This document shows, piece after piece, positions 44,537-54,781 of a stretch of DNA of 64,000 nucleotides. Position 1 is the stretch's first letter. The number at the start of each line of letters is the position of its first letter. The stretch covers positions 37,495,294 through 37,559,293 of the forward strand of contig OZ038383.1 of NCBI GenBank assembly GCA_964036045.1, in the 5' to 3' direction. This stretch comes from Eutreptiella sp. 'Long Island Sound 2002' (Eukaryota; Euglenozoa; Euglenophyceae; Eutreptiales; Eutreptiaceae). Position numbers and translations under genes: made by a program. The notes under the pieces are model-generated. The model saw only the letters and a program-made list of their open reading frames with translations. It was not told the DNA's origin and did not search any database.

Positions 44537-45477
44537 TTGTTCATGGGCTGTGTTTCATCTGTCAGTCGTGAAAAGACTGTGCGTGTCAACGCGCACAGTG
44601 TGCTCAGACACATTCCTTCCACTACCAGTCTGTGCATTGTGTCATTTCCCTCTAACCCTGCGTGCCCCGGCACAGAGATCCACTTCATGGTCGTTGCATT
44701 TCAAAAATCAGTTCTTCCCAGATTGAGATGTTGCTGATCATTCCCCGCCCTCAGCCAACCACGACGTTTCACGCCACGAGTGGGCCTGTCCCTGTGCCCC
44801 CGAGATCAGACAGGGCTAGACTGGGCCACCCCCTTTTCCCCAGGAGGGGGGGAGGGGGGTTGCGCCTCTTTTTGTTGTTCTTCGTGGCCATGGTCCTCTT
44901 TTTGTTGGTGTCGCTGACATTGCTGCTGTGATTGGTTCCCTCTACCCATCCATACGGCTTACTGTCATCAGAGCTTGAAGTATCACAGTGGAGTAAGCCT
45001 GTCGCTGTGGCTTCATGTTCCTGGGATGCCCTCTCTTCTGGCTCACTCATTTCAACCAAGCCCAGCGAAAGCCATATGGCCCCCGGCTGATCGTTTGGCT
45101 GATCGTTTGGTGAGCTGCCTGTGCTGTCCTCCACCCCAATCACAACGCTTTCCTGCATTGCATATATATTTTCCAGGGGTGGGGTGGCTACAGGGCGGGG
45201 CAATTGTTCATGGGCTGTGTTTCATCTGTCAGTCGTGAAAAGACTGTGCGTGTCAACGCGCACAGTGTGCTCAGACACATTCCTTCCACTACCAGTCTGT
45301 GCATTGTGTCATTTCCCTCTAACCCTGCGTGCCCCGGCACAGAGATCCACTTCATGGTCGTTGCATTTCAAAAATCAGTTCTTCCCAGATTGAGATGTTG
45401 CTGATCATTCCCCCCCCTCAGCCAACCACGACGTTTCACGCCACGAGTGGGCCTGTCCCTGTGCCCCCGAGATCAGA
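44146..45477. repeat. Tandem duplication, 667-bp period, 2 copies
   Basis: Bases 44,146-44,810 and 44,813-45,477 are nearly identical. I noticed one difference (CCCCGCCC against CCCCCCCC). Each carries the RNase H His-loop fragment and the LINE tail ORF. The left junction shares GGGCTAGACTGGGCC with the external flank, which marks the breakpoint. Confidence 0.9.
44769..45203 (-). pseudogene. LINE copy 2: acidic C-terminal tail, inner duplicate
   Basis: This is the inner, and presumably original, copy of the tail frame. It is directly continuous with the RNase H remnant above it and identical in translation over the shared part. The end differs because the duplication joint replaces the natural 3' sequence. 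Confidence 0.6.
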
Positions 45478-46260
45478 TAGTTCGATTCCAACAGAATGGC
45501 CAGTTTATCCCCTGGTACTCTTTTCAGAACCCGTACCCCCTCCCCTCAGAGATCCGCTACATTATTGGTTTGCCGGAGGTCCGGCGGTAGCGGTTCCGAT
45601 ATGCTGGTTTGTCCTGTTTGTGTGTCCTCTTGTGAGTAGATTCCAATTCCCCCCGCCCTGTATTTACTTCCCTTCCACAATGGTTTGGACGAGCCATCCA
45701 CACATATCAACCTCCATCCATCCTCTGCCGCGGCCGCAATGTGCTGGCTTGCGAGATCCGTGGCTGATTGCTTTTGTGCCCTCCTGGAGAGGCGATTCCT
45801 GGCAGTGCACCATGACCGTTGGTTCTGTGTCGTCTTGCATCACCCCGTTCCTCCTCGAGTCCTCCATGGGGGGCGGGGCTTGCCATAGTCCCCTCGCATG
45901 CTTCAGACTGCCATGGATGGAGAGTCTCAGTCGCTGCCAATTCCGTCACGCCATTTGGTTTGCCCCCCCCCCCCCCATCTTGGTACAGAGGTCCACTTTG
46001 CAAGCAAGCCAGCCCATATCGTCAGGATTTTTTGCAGTGTTGCTGCCCCCCCCCCCCCCCCCCCCCCTCTTTGGCGTGCCACCGCAATGCCCAATGGGCC
46101 TCTCGTGCCACCTAGAGGAGTTGACCAAGTGGTTCTGTGAGCGAGTGGAACTCACGGCCAGGCTGGGCCATGTCTGTTACATTCAGGGGACCTGTGCTAT
46201 GATCATCCGCGTTGTCCACTGATCCCAGAGACTTGGTGGGGCCCCAGGATTTATTTACGA
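45300..46260 (-). pseudogene. LINE copy 2: RNase H, frameshifted
   Basis: The first catalytic Asp lies in CVDGSSKPLWKG (DGSS at 45,688-45,699). The strand GIGIYS and the segment TNNVA precede a frame shift where the catalytic Glu should be. The next frame reads LAILLESNYLISGAQG, with ES where DS is normal. The His loop reads KWISVPGHAGLEGND at 45,308-45,352. Two of the four metal-binding acids appear altered. Upstream a C20-type run at 46,046-46,067 disrupts all frames. Confidence 0.75.
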
Positions 46261-46305
46261 AGTCAAAAATCATAGGGTAAAATTTGCATTCCGAGAAAGC
46301 GTGCC

Positions 46306-46809
46306 TTACCGTTTCTTTTTTTCCACAGTGGGGGCAGTCGGTGGTGCCTGTGAGTGTAAATTGCGGTCATGGACCATGAGTTTATGACACAGTGCCCGCT
46401 GCACAAATTCCTTGGTTGTTGGGTGGAGTTTTGCTCTGACCCATTTCTCCCAGACCCAGTTTGGCTGCTGTTTTGGTGTGTCTGTGTCCAGGCTGACAAA
46501 TTTTAGGGAAAATCCTTTTCCGCAACACAGGGCCCATGTGTCCGGCAGGTCGAAAATTTCTTGCGACGTGGCCGTGTTTAAAATTCGGTGTGCCGCACTG
46601 TAGACACGCTTCCAAGTTCGAGGAAGTGTGCGGTGGTTTCGTGGGTGATGCTCTCCGAAGAATGCTCCCCATGTTGTGACTCCTTGACTGATGAGGGGGG
46701 GGAAGTGGTACGTGTGTGTGTGTTCATTGCGACGGAAAACATTGTGCCATATCGGTAGTTCACTTATGTTCGCCAGGGGCTTGACAAATGGTGCCTGTCT
46801 ACGTAACAA
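46306..46809 (-). pseudogene. LINE copy 2: connection domain and zinc knuckle start
   Basis: It contains LPIWHNVFRRNEHTHTYHFP, then LPRTWKRVYSAAHRIL, and ends VQRALCHKLMVHDRNLHSQ before a frame break at TTTCTTTTTTTCC. A CPHC-type Cys pair follows in another frame (CCCCCACTGTGG on the minus strand near 46,328-46,339). This matches the order seen in LINE copy 1. Confidence 0.75.
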
Positions 46810-46827
46810 TGAGAACGCTTTGGCTGC

Positions 46828-47405
46828 CTAGGCCATGAATGAGAGGGAGGCAGTTCTTACCATACCTAGTTGTATAAAGGGGAGGTGCATGGGCTCATAG
46901 GAGAGACAAATCTTGCCACACCAAGACCTGAAGCGCTCCCGCACGGGGGGCGGGAAGTGTTCCGGGTGCTTGGTCATGTGAACGAAAGGATAAGCAGCCT
47001 GGTGCCACAGGAACGCTTGGGGGGGGGGGGGCTGTACCCCCCCCACCCTTCCTGCGGTTGGGACACTACTGGGAAGGTTAGACCCCCGTCAAGTTCCCTA
47101 AGTGCAAGCTTGTATACAAGCGCCAGCTGTCGTGTTACCGAGGGGGGACGGTAGCATGCTTTGGCAGTCCATGCCATGACAGGCAAAATGCAGATTTTTA
47201 GAATTAGCGCCCTTTCCATCAGGGTCAACGACAGTGTTGAGGCAATGCGGGCTCTCCAGAACGATTCCTGAATAGCCAAGGAAACGGCCTGGTCTATAGT
47301 GAGACCCATGAATCCTTCCTCCCGTTGTTGTTGAGTGATGACGTTACCTAGGCGGATCCCTAGGTATTTAATGAAGTGTGTCACCTCTATACCCTCACCC
47401 CGCAT
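46828..47405 (-). pseudogene. LINE copy 2: RT thumb region
   Basis: The frame includes FIKYLGIRLGN (the YLG motif after the RT palm), followed by a helix-rich stretch (ERALILKICILPVMAWTAKA). It breaks at the G-run at 47,019-47,030 and continues in another frame down to 46,828. The homopolymer is the obvious site of the shift. Confidence 0.8.
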
Positions 47406-47871
47406 AGCTCACCACCAGGCCTATCGTTGTATGTTGGATACAATACCAGCAATTTTCTGTAAGTTGATGTGCAGTCCCAAGTATTCTGCAAATTCCCGTA
47501 CCACACACATCACCGTTGTTAATATGGATGCCTCCCACAAACCCGTGAAGAAAACTATGAGGTCATCCGCATACATGAGCACAATTGCGCTCGGACAGGC
47601 CTGTTTATGGGATATATTACTATCGATGACACCGGTGATTGTAGATCCCCCTGTCGTGTCCTTGCCTCACGATGGTGTCGTATGTCACAAACATACCCTT
47701 TACCCGCAGAAAAAGGTAGGGGGGCCGTAGCAGGTGCGTTATTACTGCAATGACCGGTGCTGGGATTCTTAATGCTTCCACTGTTGCCTCACATAAGGCA
47801 TGTGACATGGTGGGGAGCGCATTTCGAAAATCTATGCTTAGCACCGCAGCCCGCCCCCACTGTCTCCTCAA
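47405..47871 (-). pseudogene. LINE copy 2: RT palm with YADD
   Basis: RT motif A reads AVLSIDFRNALPTMSHAL (47,871-47,620 frame). Motif B is near VRQG, where the frame breaks. The catalytic YADD is intact in a third frame (MYADDLIVFF, with YADD at 47,562-47,573). The domain is thus complete in content but split over three frames. Confidence 0.85.
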
Positions 47872-49340
47872 AGGACTCCCAAAGTGAACGGGCAGAGTAG
47901 ATGTGTCGTAGGATGCTCCTATTTTTCATGAACCCTGTCTGTTCCGGCGGGATGCACTGTGCCAAAACATCTTCCGATTGGATCAGCAGCACATTGGTTA
48001 CCCACTTATCGTTGGTTGTTGGGAGCATGGGTCGCAAATTTCCTACAGACGGCTCCCCAAATGATATTGGCACCATAGTGACTATGCCCTCCGTCCAGTC
48101 AGAAGGAGGTGCTCCTGTGAGGAAGGTCTTGATGCATGAGAACATTTGCGGCACCATAACGTCGGGAAAGACCTTAAAGATTTCTGCCGGTATACCATCA
48201 ACTCCCAGTGACCCCCCGGTTTTCAGCCTGCGTAGACCCTCCGTGACCATGTCATGGGACAACGGTTTGAACAAAGCAGCTCCATATTGTGCCAGTTTTG
48301 GGCAGATTCCCAGCTTTTGCAAGAGTTGTGCGCATTCCTCGTTGGATTTTCCATTTTTCTCTGAGACCTCATTCCAATGAACGACGAGAGCTTGGACAAT
48401 TTTTCTTGGTTCCACCAGCATCACTCTATGTTTGTCTCTGAGTCTCTGCATGCGTTTTCTGGACTGGAGCTCATGCAGAAGCTTGAAAATTTCCACCCTA
48501 CGTCCTCTCGAGTCTTTTGAGCTTAGCTCTGATGTGGCTAGGGCCCCCTTGAGGCGACCCAGTATACGTGTGCCTGATCGGTCTGTTTCCACTAGCTCGT
48601 AGAGGTGTACTAGCATAGAGTATGCTGAAGATGGCGAGGTTTGGGTGTATCCATGAGGCTCCAGTATTGCAAAGACATCGTCTAGTACCTTGTGGGCTGA
48701 GGCCTTGAGTAAGAGCGACAAGATTTTGGCCCCTCCTGCTTTCGGCTGTTGGGGTTCCGTTGCGTGAAAGCGCAAAGCTTCGGAGCGGATAATCCACAGA
48801 GCCATGTCCCACCACTGAGTACCCGTATGCTGGGTTTTTTCAAGGTTGTGGTTTATTGATTGTCCCACTTCCACATGTTTCAAGAAAGGGGTTGGGCAAT
48901 AGAATTGTGGTTGTGTGCCTATGACTCGTGGAGTTTTGGGACCCATGGAGAGCATGACGGCTTTATGGTTGGATTTACCCACAAAGGTGGTGAAAACGGA
49001 ATCTACTGCACTGATAAGGCAATCTGAGAAATGGATTTTGTCGATTCGCCGTAACCCGTGGTGGGCCGGCTTGCCATGCCTGGCATACCCATAGGTGTAT
49101 CCTCTGGGGAAGGAATCTTTGGATATGGATGCGAAGTCTCCGAATGGGGCCGAGTGGACCGCTCCGTGTACGTCGACCAGTGACGCTTGTAGAACAACAT
49201 TTAATTCACGCTCCCGCGCGGCTAGTAGCTCCGGGTGTCCAAATGGGGCCGGGACTGATGCATCGCGACCCCTGTCCAAGATGGAGTTGTGGTCTGCAAA
49301 AATGACCAGGTTTGGATCGTGTAGATGGCTACCCTATGAC
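47789..49340 (-). pseudogene. LINE copy 2: endonuclease C-terminus and RT N-terminal half
   Basis: The frame opens inside the EEP endonuclease (VIFADHNSILD, the position of the GDFN-type motif; RRIDKIHFS; and SNHKAVML, where SDH is usual, so the final catalytic Asp reads Asn). A linker of about 200 residues leads to the RT fingers: SLGVDGIPAEIFK, LTGAPPSDWTEGIVTMVP, then QTGFMKNRSILRHIYSARSL. At about 47,870 the frame is lost and continues in another phase. The listed beginning is a truncation point and not a start codon. Confidence 0.85.
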
Positions 49341-49659
49341 CTCCATCGTCTCCCCGCCGCTAATCGTGGTGATGGAAGTGTGCCACGCATTCTGTGAGAC
49401 CAAGGGGGCACCTTTGGAACTGGAACTTGGCGAATCTACAGTGTACCCGCAGTGAATTTCGGAGTGTCCAATCAGCCGATTTCCAGGCGATGCCTACCCC
49501 TCCTTATCCTGAGGGATGCTTTTGCAACTGGAAAGAGTATCCATGTTTCCGGAACTCATCCGTGATGGAGGTGTCCAAGTGGGGCAATTTGGGTTGGAGG
49601 GGGGGGGGGGGCACAGGCTCCCCTTACATGCACTTGCCCCCCCTGTAACCATAGCATCA

Positions 49660-49860
49660 CCATAAACCTAACCCTAACCTTGGCGGCCAGTTGGGTCGGC
49701 TAATGCTAGCCATGTTGATTGGGTTCAACAAGATCCCCAAAATTTCGTTCATGGCTGCTTTTGCCACATCAGTCCTCTCCATTGTGGACCCCCCCCATTA
49801 ACTCTGATCCTAGCCTAAGGTTAGAGATAGCGTTAGGGCTAGGGCTAGGGTAACCGAGCT
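49660..49860. repeat. Degenerate telomere-like sequence
   Basis: CCTAACCCTAACCTT at about 49,668-49,681 and TTAGGGCTAGGGCTAGGG at about 49,833-49,850 are in opposite orientations. Both are imperfect matches to TTAGGG/TTTAGGG repeats. A further degenerate block (GGGCTAGGGGTACGGGTAGG and on) lies at 51,240-51,330. Confidence 0.4.
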
Positions 49861-50587
49861 CGTGGAACCAGTCTTGGTTTTATAACCTTCTTTAGTGTCT
49901 CGGGTGGACCTAACAGGTTTGGCAAGCAAGCATCAAGCAAGCACCAAGCACGCGCGAAATGGGGCAAAATCACATCTCTGTCGTGGTGCTTCGGATTCGG
50001 CCAAAATTTTGGTGGATGCTACCTATGGTTGTGAGGGACAACCGAACAAAGTATGAGCCAAAAAGTCAACGGTGGCGACTGGGAAGGGGCGTCACAAGTG
50101 CCGGACCTGCATTTCGAAGGAAAAAAATTATCCAAAAAATCAGCCTTTTTTTGCGGAAAACCGCCCTAGAACCTGCTGAAAACGGCCAAATGAAGGGAAA
50201 CAGTGGCTACTCTACACATGCAGCTAGACTTCCCCGTGCCAAAGGGCCCTCTAGGGTTCTCTAACTCCACAATATTCTCCAAACCGCCCCCAAAAGGCCC
50301 CCGAAAGCTCAAGACTTTGTGCACATTCGCCGCCAACAGCCCCAAACCAAAAACAGACCATATCTCGGGCTACGTGGCTCAAAACGCGATTTCGAGCGCA
50401 CCTAATACACCCGCAACCACCCACTTTTGGTCGTTTCCATCCCTCCAAATTGCCCAAACCGACACCTAAACCCCCGTACCTAGGCCCAGTGGGTTGCGGC
50501 AAGCTGCAGGAGGTAGCCCAAAGAGGTGGGTGCCAAAATGCGTCAGCAAAGTCAACCGTGTGAAAAAAAAAGACTTTTTTTCAAAAC

Positions 50588-51135
50588 TGATCCTGGACCA
50601 CATAGAATGCCAAAACAAGTCTCTTTCGCGCGTTTTGAGCTCGTGGTGGCCTGTTTTGGCCCTCCGAAAATCCCAAAATGCCTTGAAAATGGGCTGTTTT
50701 GGGACAAAAAATAGGTCCAAAATGGGTCAAAAATGTGTTTTCCGAAAAATGATCCTACACCATTTTGGATGCACAAACAAGTGAAATGAGCCCTTTTTGA
50801 CCCCATTGCAAGCTATTTTGGCCCCTCCAAAGTCACAAAATGCCTTGAAAACGGGCTGTTTTGGGACCGAAAATCAGTCAAAAATGGATCAAAAATGTGT
50901 TTTTCCAAAGATACTTTTGGACTTTTTGGGGGTGCACAAACAAGTGGAATGTGCCCATTTTTGAGCCCATGTTGAGCAATTTTGGCCCCTCTCAAGGCCG
51001 AGAGGACCATGAAAATGGGCCAATTTGGGACCACAAATGGCTCAAAAGTGGGCCAAAACCATGGTTTTCCAAAAATGATCCTAGTCCAGTTGTGGTGCCC
51101 AAACGGATGAATGCAGCTCATTTTGAGCATCCTTT
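50588..51135. repeat. Satellite of about 163 bp, 3.4 copies
   Basis: Copies start at TGATCC or its variant at about 50,588, 50,750, 50,910 and 51,076. Shared blocks are TTTTGGCCC.TC, AAAATG.CTTGAAAA.GGGC, TTTGGGAC and TCAAAAATGTGTTTTCC. Divergence between units is considerable. Open frames here are shadows. Confidence 0.8.
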
Positions 51136-53529
51136 GAGCCGCTGTACTCCACTTTCCAGTGCGTACCTCAGTTGTCGTTGAGGTCTCTTAGACGATGATC
51201 CTCCCCCCACCAGCTCGGTCCCAAAATTCAATCCTGGTCAGGGCTAGGGGTACGGGTAGGATTAGGACTTGGCGTAGGGTTGGGGCGGGCGTGAGAGTCA
51301 GGGTTGGGTTTAAGGATAGTGTTGGGGTGCAAAGTGGACAAAATTTTCCTTTGGGCACCTTCAGTGCCCATGGAGCGTCGCGTGCCCCTGGCGCCGATGG
51401 ACGCCTAGGGGCGGCACCTTTGGCAACTAACTGTTGGCTGGAGGCCCCTAAGGGGGGGGGGGGGGGGGGCAGGGGTAGTTGGCATCCTAGGACCCGCGGA
51501 GTCGCCCCCTCCAGGGATCTGGTAATTTCTTGTTGGACAGACTGTGCAGAATGCCGGGATGACAGAAGGTGTGCAGCACCAACGGCAGAGTTGATTTGGA
51601 ACGCCCCAGAGCCGCAATTCTGCTCAGCCTCGGCTTCCAGCAGTCAACATGCTCAGCCTCTCAAGTGGGGACTGAAGGGCCCAGGAGGGAACCACTCGAC
51701 ATGACGTTTTCCTCGCTGTGCTTTGCCTGCTCCCTGCGACCTCACTTGGTGATCAGAGAGTAAACGACCCTACAAAAGTAAGATACCACAGTCTGGTATG
51801 ACCAGAGGATGAGGACAGAGCAGACTGGACCAGATGGTCACACGACTGAAGTTTCCTGCTTCATCTGCCTCGTAGGCACAAGCGTGCTGCACCTGGATCA
51901 CGCACACATCTCGTCAAATGTTGTGCGGCTACGTTTTTGATATGGATTGCGCAATGCCTGATCCCTTGCTCTCCCTGCCCAGCTACATTTAGCCACCGAG
52001 AACCCAAAGGTGTTGGTGACTTCAGCAGCTGTCAATGCCCTCTCACCACCATTGGACCACCACCGCCCCCCACCACAAGAAATGCTCCAAACTCCCACCT
52101 GCCTCGATTCCCCTGCAATTGACAACCGCGTTTTAGGCACCTGGACTACAAGCAACCTTTGGCCCAAGGCTATGGCCCTGGACGAAGGATGAATCAATGG
52201 TGCCCCACCGTCCCAAAACTGTCCCAAAACCACATTACTCGCCCGTCAATAAGCCGCCCCGTGTGCAAAGTGGCCCCCTGGAACGCCCCCGCCTCTTTGT
52301 CACCTGCCTCAACCTACACCTCCTGGCTCCGCTCGAAGGCAACTGCAATTGCAAACGCAACCATCTGACATGAAATTGTGCTGAAGTTCAAATGGCTGTT
52401 TTAGGCATCATCTGGGGCTTCATGTCACATGTTGCTGTGAGGTCAGGAAAGAAGGAGGAAGCGGGGGTTCAAATCTGTTTTGGTGGGATCACAAAAAAAA
52501 ACTGTGGAGAAGACGAAGAAAACCCCCCATAGAAATCGGTTAGGTGGTCACAGACGGAAAGTAGTACGCATACTACCACAGACCTGGGCCCTGACAGAGC
52601 CCCTTGCTTCATTTAGAGGACTCATCGCAGTTCATTTCGGTGGCTTTCTGCCGGTGTCGTCCACTGTGGATCCCATGGTCGTCACTGATTGTCAGGTGAG
52701 GAAGGTGAGCATAGTGGTATGTGCGTTGCCTATAGAGGTATCTCCTAAGGTTACCCCATGTGATGCATGAGGCATGCGGTTTGATCACCCACTCCTGTGC
52801 CCGCTCCATCCACTATGCCATGGTGGGTGCCTCCCTCCTGGGCTAGCCCCCCCCCCCTTGGGTTAGGAGTGTGACACAGGCAGTGCCTGCCCTCAAAAAG
52901 CGCCTGCCTCTTCCCGGATTCTACCTGCCTCCCCCGCCGTACCAGAAAAAAAGCCTTGTTCTGCCTGTACGATACCTCCGGACGCAGTGCGAATGGGGGG
53001 GCTGTGGGGGCGTGTGTGCACAGCACGGGCACAGTGCGCAGTGCGGGCACAGCGCGCACACGACAGGAAGAAATTGGGGGTTTCTGCTACAATTGGCAAT
53101 ATTCTTGCCTATACAAACCATACTACACCCCCACAACGTTGGACAGCCTGATGTTTCACCCCACCCCCAGCATAAGAGATGCCAGTGTACCCAGCCACAG
53201 CAAAGACACATGCAAAAAAAAGGCAAGAACAAAGTTTGTCCTTACCGGGGGGGGGGGGGGATATTCCGTGTCTAACAAATTTTAAATCTACAAATTCCGC
53301 GGCAAGAAATTCTGTACGATTTCTTAAAAATGAGCGAACAAATTACGTATGGTTCCCAGAAATTGGTCATAGTATGAAATGGTCAACTTTGCATGGTTGC
53401 TGTTTTTTCCAGGTAGACTGTGCATGATTAACCCTCAGCAGGGCATTGCGTGGTGACCCCAATCACCAAAATATGTTCAGAATGTATACCACCAATAAGC
53501 CATATGTCAGCAGAGACATGTCATACCCG

Positions 53530-53595
53530 AGTTGGTACATGCATGTGCTTACAACTGAGGGGTCATGGGTTCAATGCCCGCCTCTGGAACCTTTT
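53530..53595 (+). repeat. tRNA-like polymerase III module
   Basis: GAGTTGGTACATGC (A-box-like, 53,530-53,543) is followed by GGGTTCAATGCCC (B box, 53,567-53,579) and a TTTT stretch. The anticodon-loop region reads CTTACAA. The acceptor stem does not pair. A SINE head or decayed tRNA is likely. Confidence 0.45.
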
Positions 53596-53655
53596 CTGGC
53601 GCTTTTTCTGGCGCTTTTTCTGGCGCTTCTGGCGCTTTTCCTGGCGCTTTTTCAG
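53588..53655. repeat. TGGCGCTTTTTC minisatellite
   Basis: Five units of 9-12 bp (TGGCGCTTTTTC, TGGCGCTTC, TGGCGCTTTTCC) follow the tRNA-like module directly. They could be the SINE tail. Confidence 0.8.
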
Positions 53656-54781
53656 CATTACAAGTGCACATGACATGCATTGGACACAATCACAAACAAC
53701 AAAAAAAAGCTGGGTACCACAAATCTTTGAATCCAGCCACTCTCCAGCTGGGTAGTGTACCCAGAGGCACAAAGTGCAACACTACACAAAGGCCCATTGT
53801 GGGATGCGGTGATTGACATCGAAGACAAGAAATTGTTGCATCAGGAGCCACCAAAAAGGAAGCTGTTTCAAAAAAGAAGGCACAGCTGAAGGAGGATGTC
53901 TGCTCCCAAAACACAAAACACACTGCTTAACACAAGGATCGGACGAAAAGCGGCCATGTGTGGACAGCACAAGGAGCATGCAAACACCAGTATGTACTTC
54001 AGCACTTTTGCGACTTCAACCGGGAACAAATTGTCATTAACCAAATCCTCGGGCGTGGTACAAGTGGACAAAGGCAAGGCTTAATGTATAGCAGTGCAAA
54101 TCCTTAAAAACACCGAACAAATTGCGCACAAAAATTTCGCACAGAATTTGTTAAACAGAAATTCCACCCCGCAGAATATCCCCCCCACCCCCGGTAGCTC
54201 GAAGTGTAAACACCGTACTCCCCTTCGCTTAGCATACGTACAGGACATGCACCACTCGACATGGTGTCCACATCCACAACCTCCTTTCGGCTATGTACAG
54301 CCACACGGCGACACTTCTTGCTTCGCGCGATTTCTGTGCTGCCGGCTGATGAGGAGGACGAATCAGAACTATCTGCACTTACAGTAGAGCCACTGGATAT
54401 GTATTGGGCGAATCTTGAAACAGATACCACGAACCGATAGGAAATTATGCACAACAACAGATACCAATGCACTAGAAATGAGGGCAAAGCATGCATGCAA
54501 ATCATATAAATGCATAACAAGGCTCATTGTTACGGGTACTAGGCACTACTATGCAGGTTGGGCATGGTCCTGTACAAACTTTGTGCACAGCGCGCAAAAC
54601 GCGCTGTGCGTGCGAGATTATGGGGAAGGTTACATCACGTTCCAAAAACCCCTGACCACACTGTTGGCCTCCCCCCAACCCTGAGGGGTGGGGGTGGTGG
54701 GGTTCAGGGGGGAGGCACCCACAATCTCAAAAAAGGCAGCCCCCCCACGACCCACTACAAAAAACGCTTCAGGGGGGCACG

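Larger units (their letters stand above)
44105..49340 (-). mobile_element. Non-LTR retrotransposon, longer copy (LINE copy 2)
   Basis: In order on the minus strand the copy holds the endonuclease C-terminal part (49,340-48,950), RT (48,300-47,000), connection/zinc knuckle region (46,810-46,300), RNase H (45,700-45,300) and the tail (to 44,105). The frame changes at least six times. Only the endonuclease N-terminus is missing. The 3' 665 bp is present twice. The connection region is homologous to LINE copy 1 at 3.1-4.4 kb. Confidence 0.9.
51336..54780. other. No firm gene; scattered repeats
   Basis: A G-run lies at 51,452-51,469. A CACAGCGCGCAC-rich GC block lies at 53,020-53,060. The tRNA-like module and the GGCGCTTTTTCT repeat are listed separately. 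No exon with domain support was found. Confidence 0.35.

Noticed and set aside
45329-46222. 297-codon plus-strand open frame
   Set aside because: It runs antisense across the LINE RNase H and through two long C runs read as poly-Pro, and has no domain.
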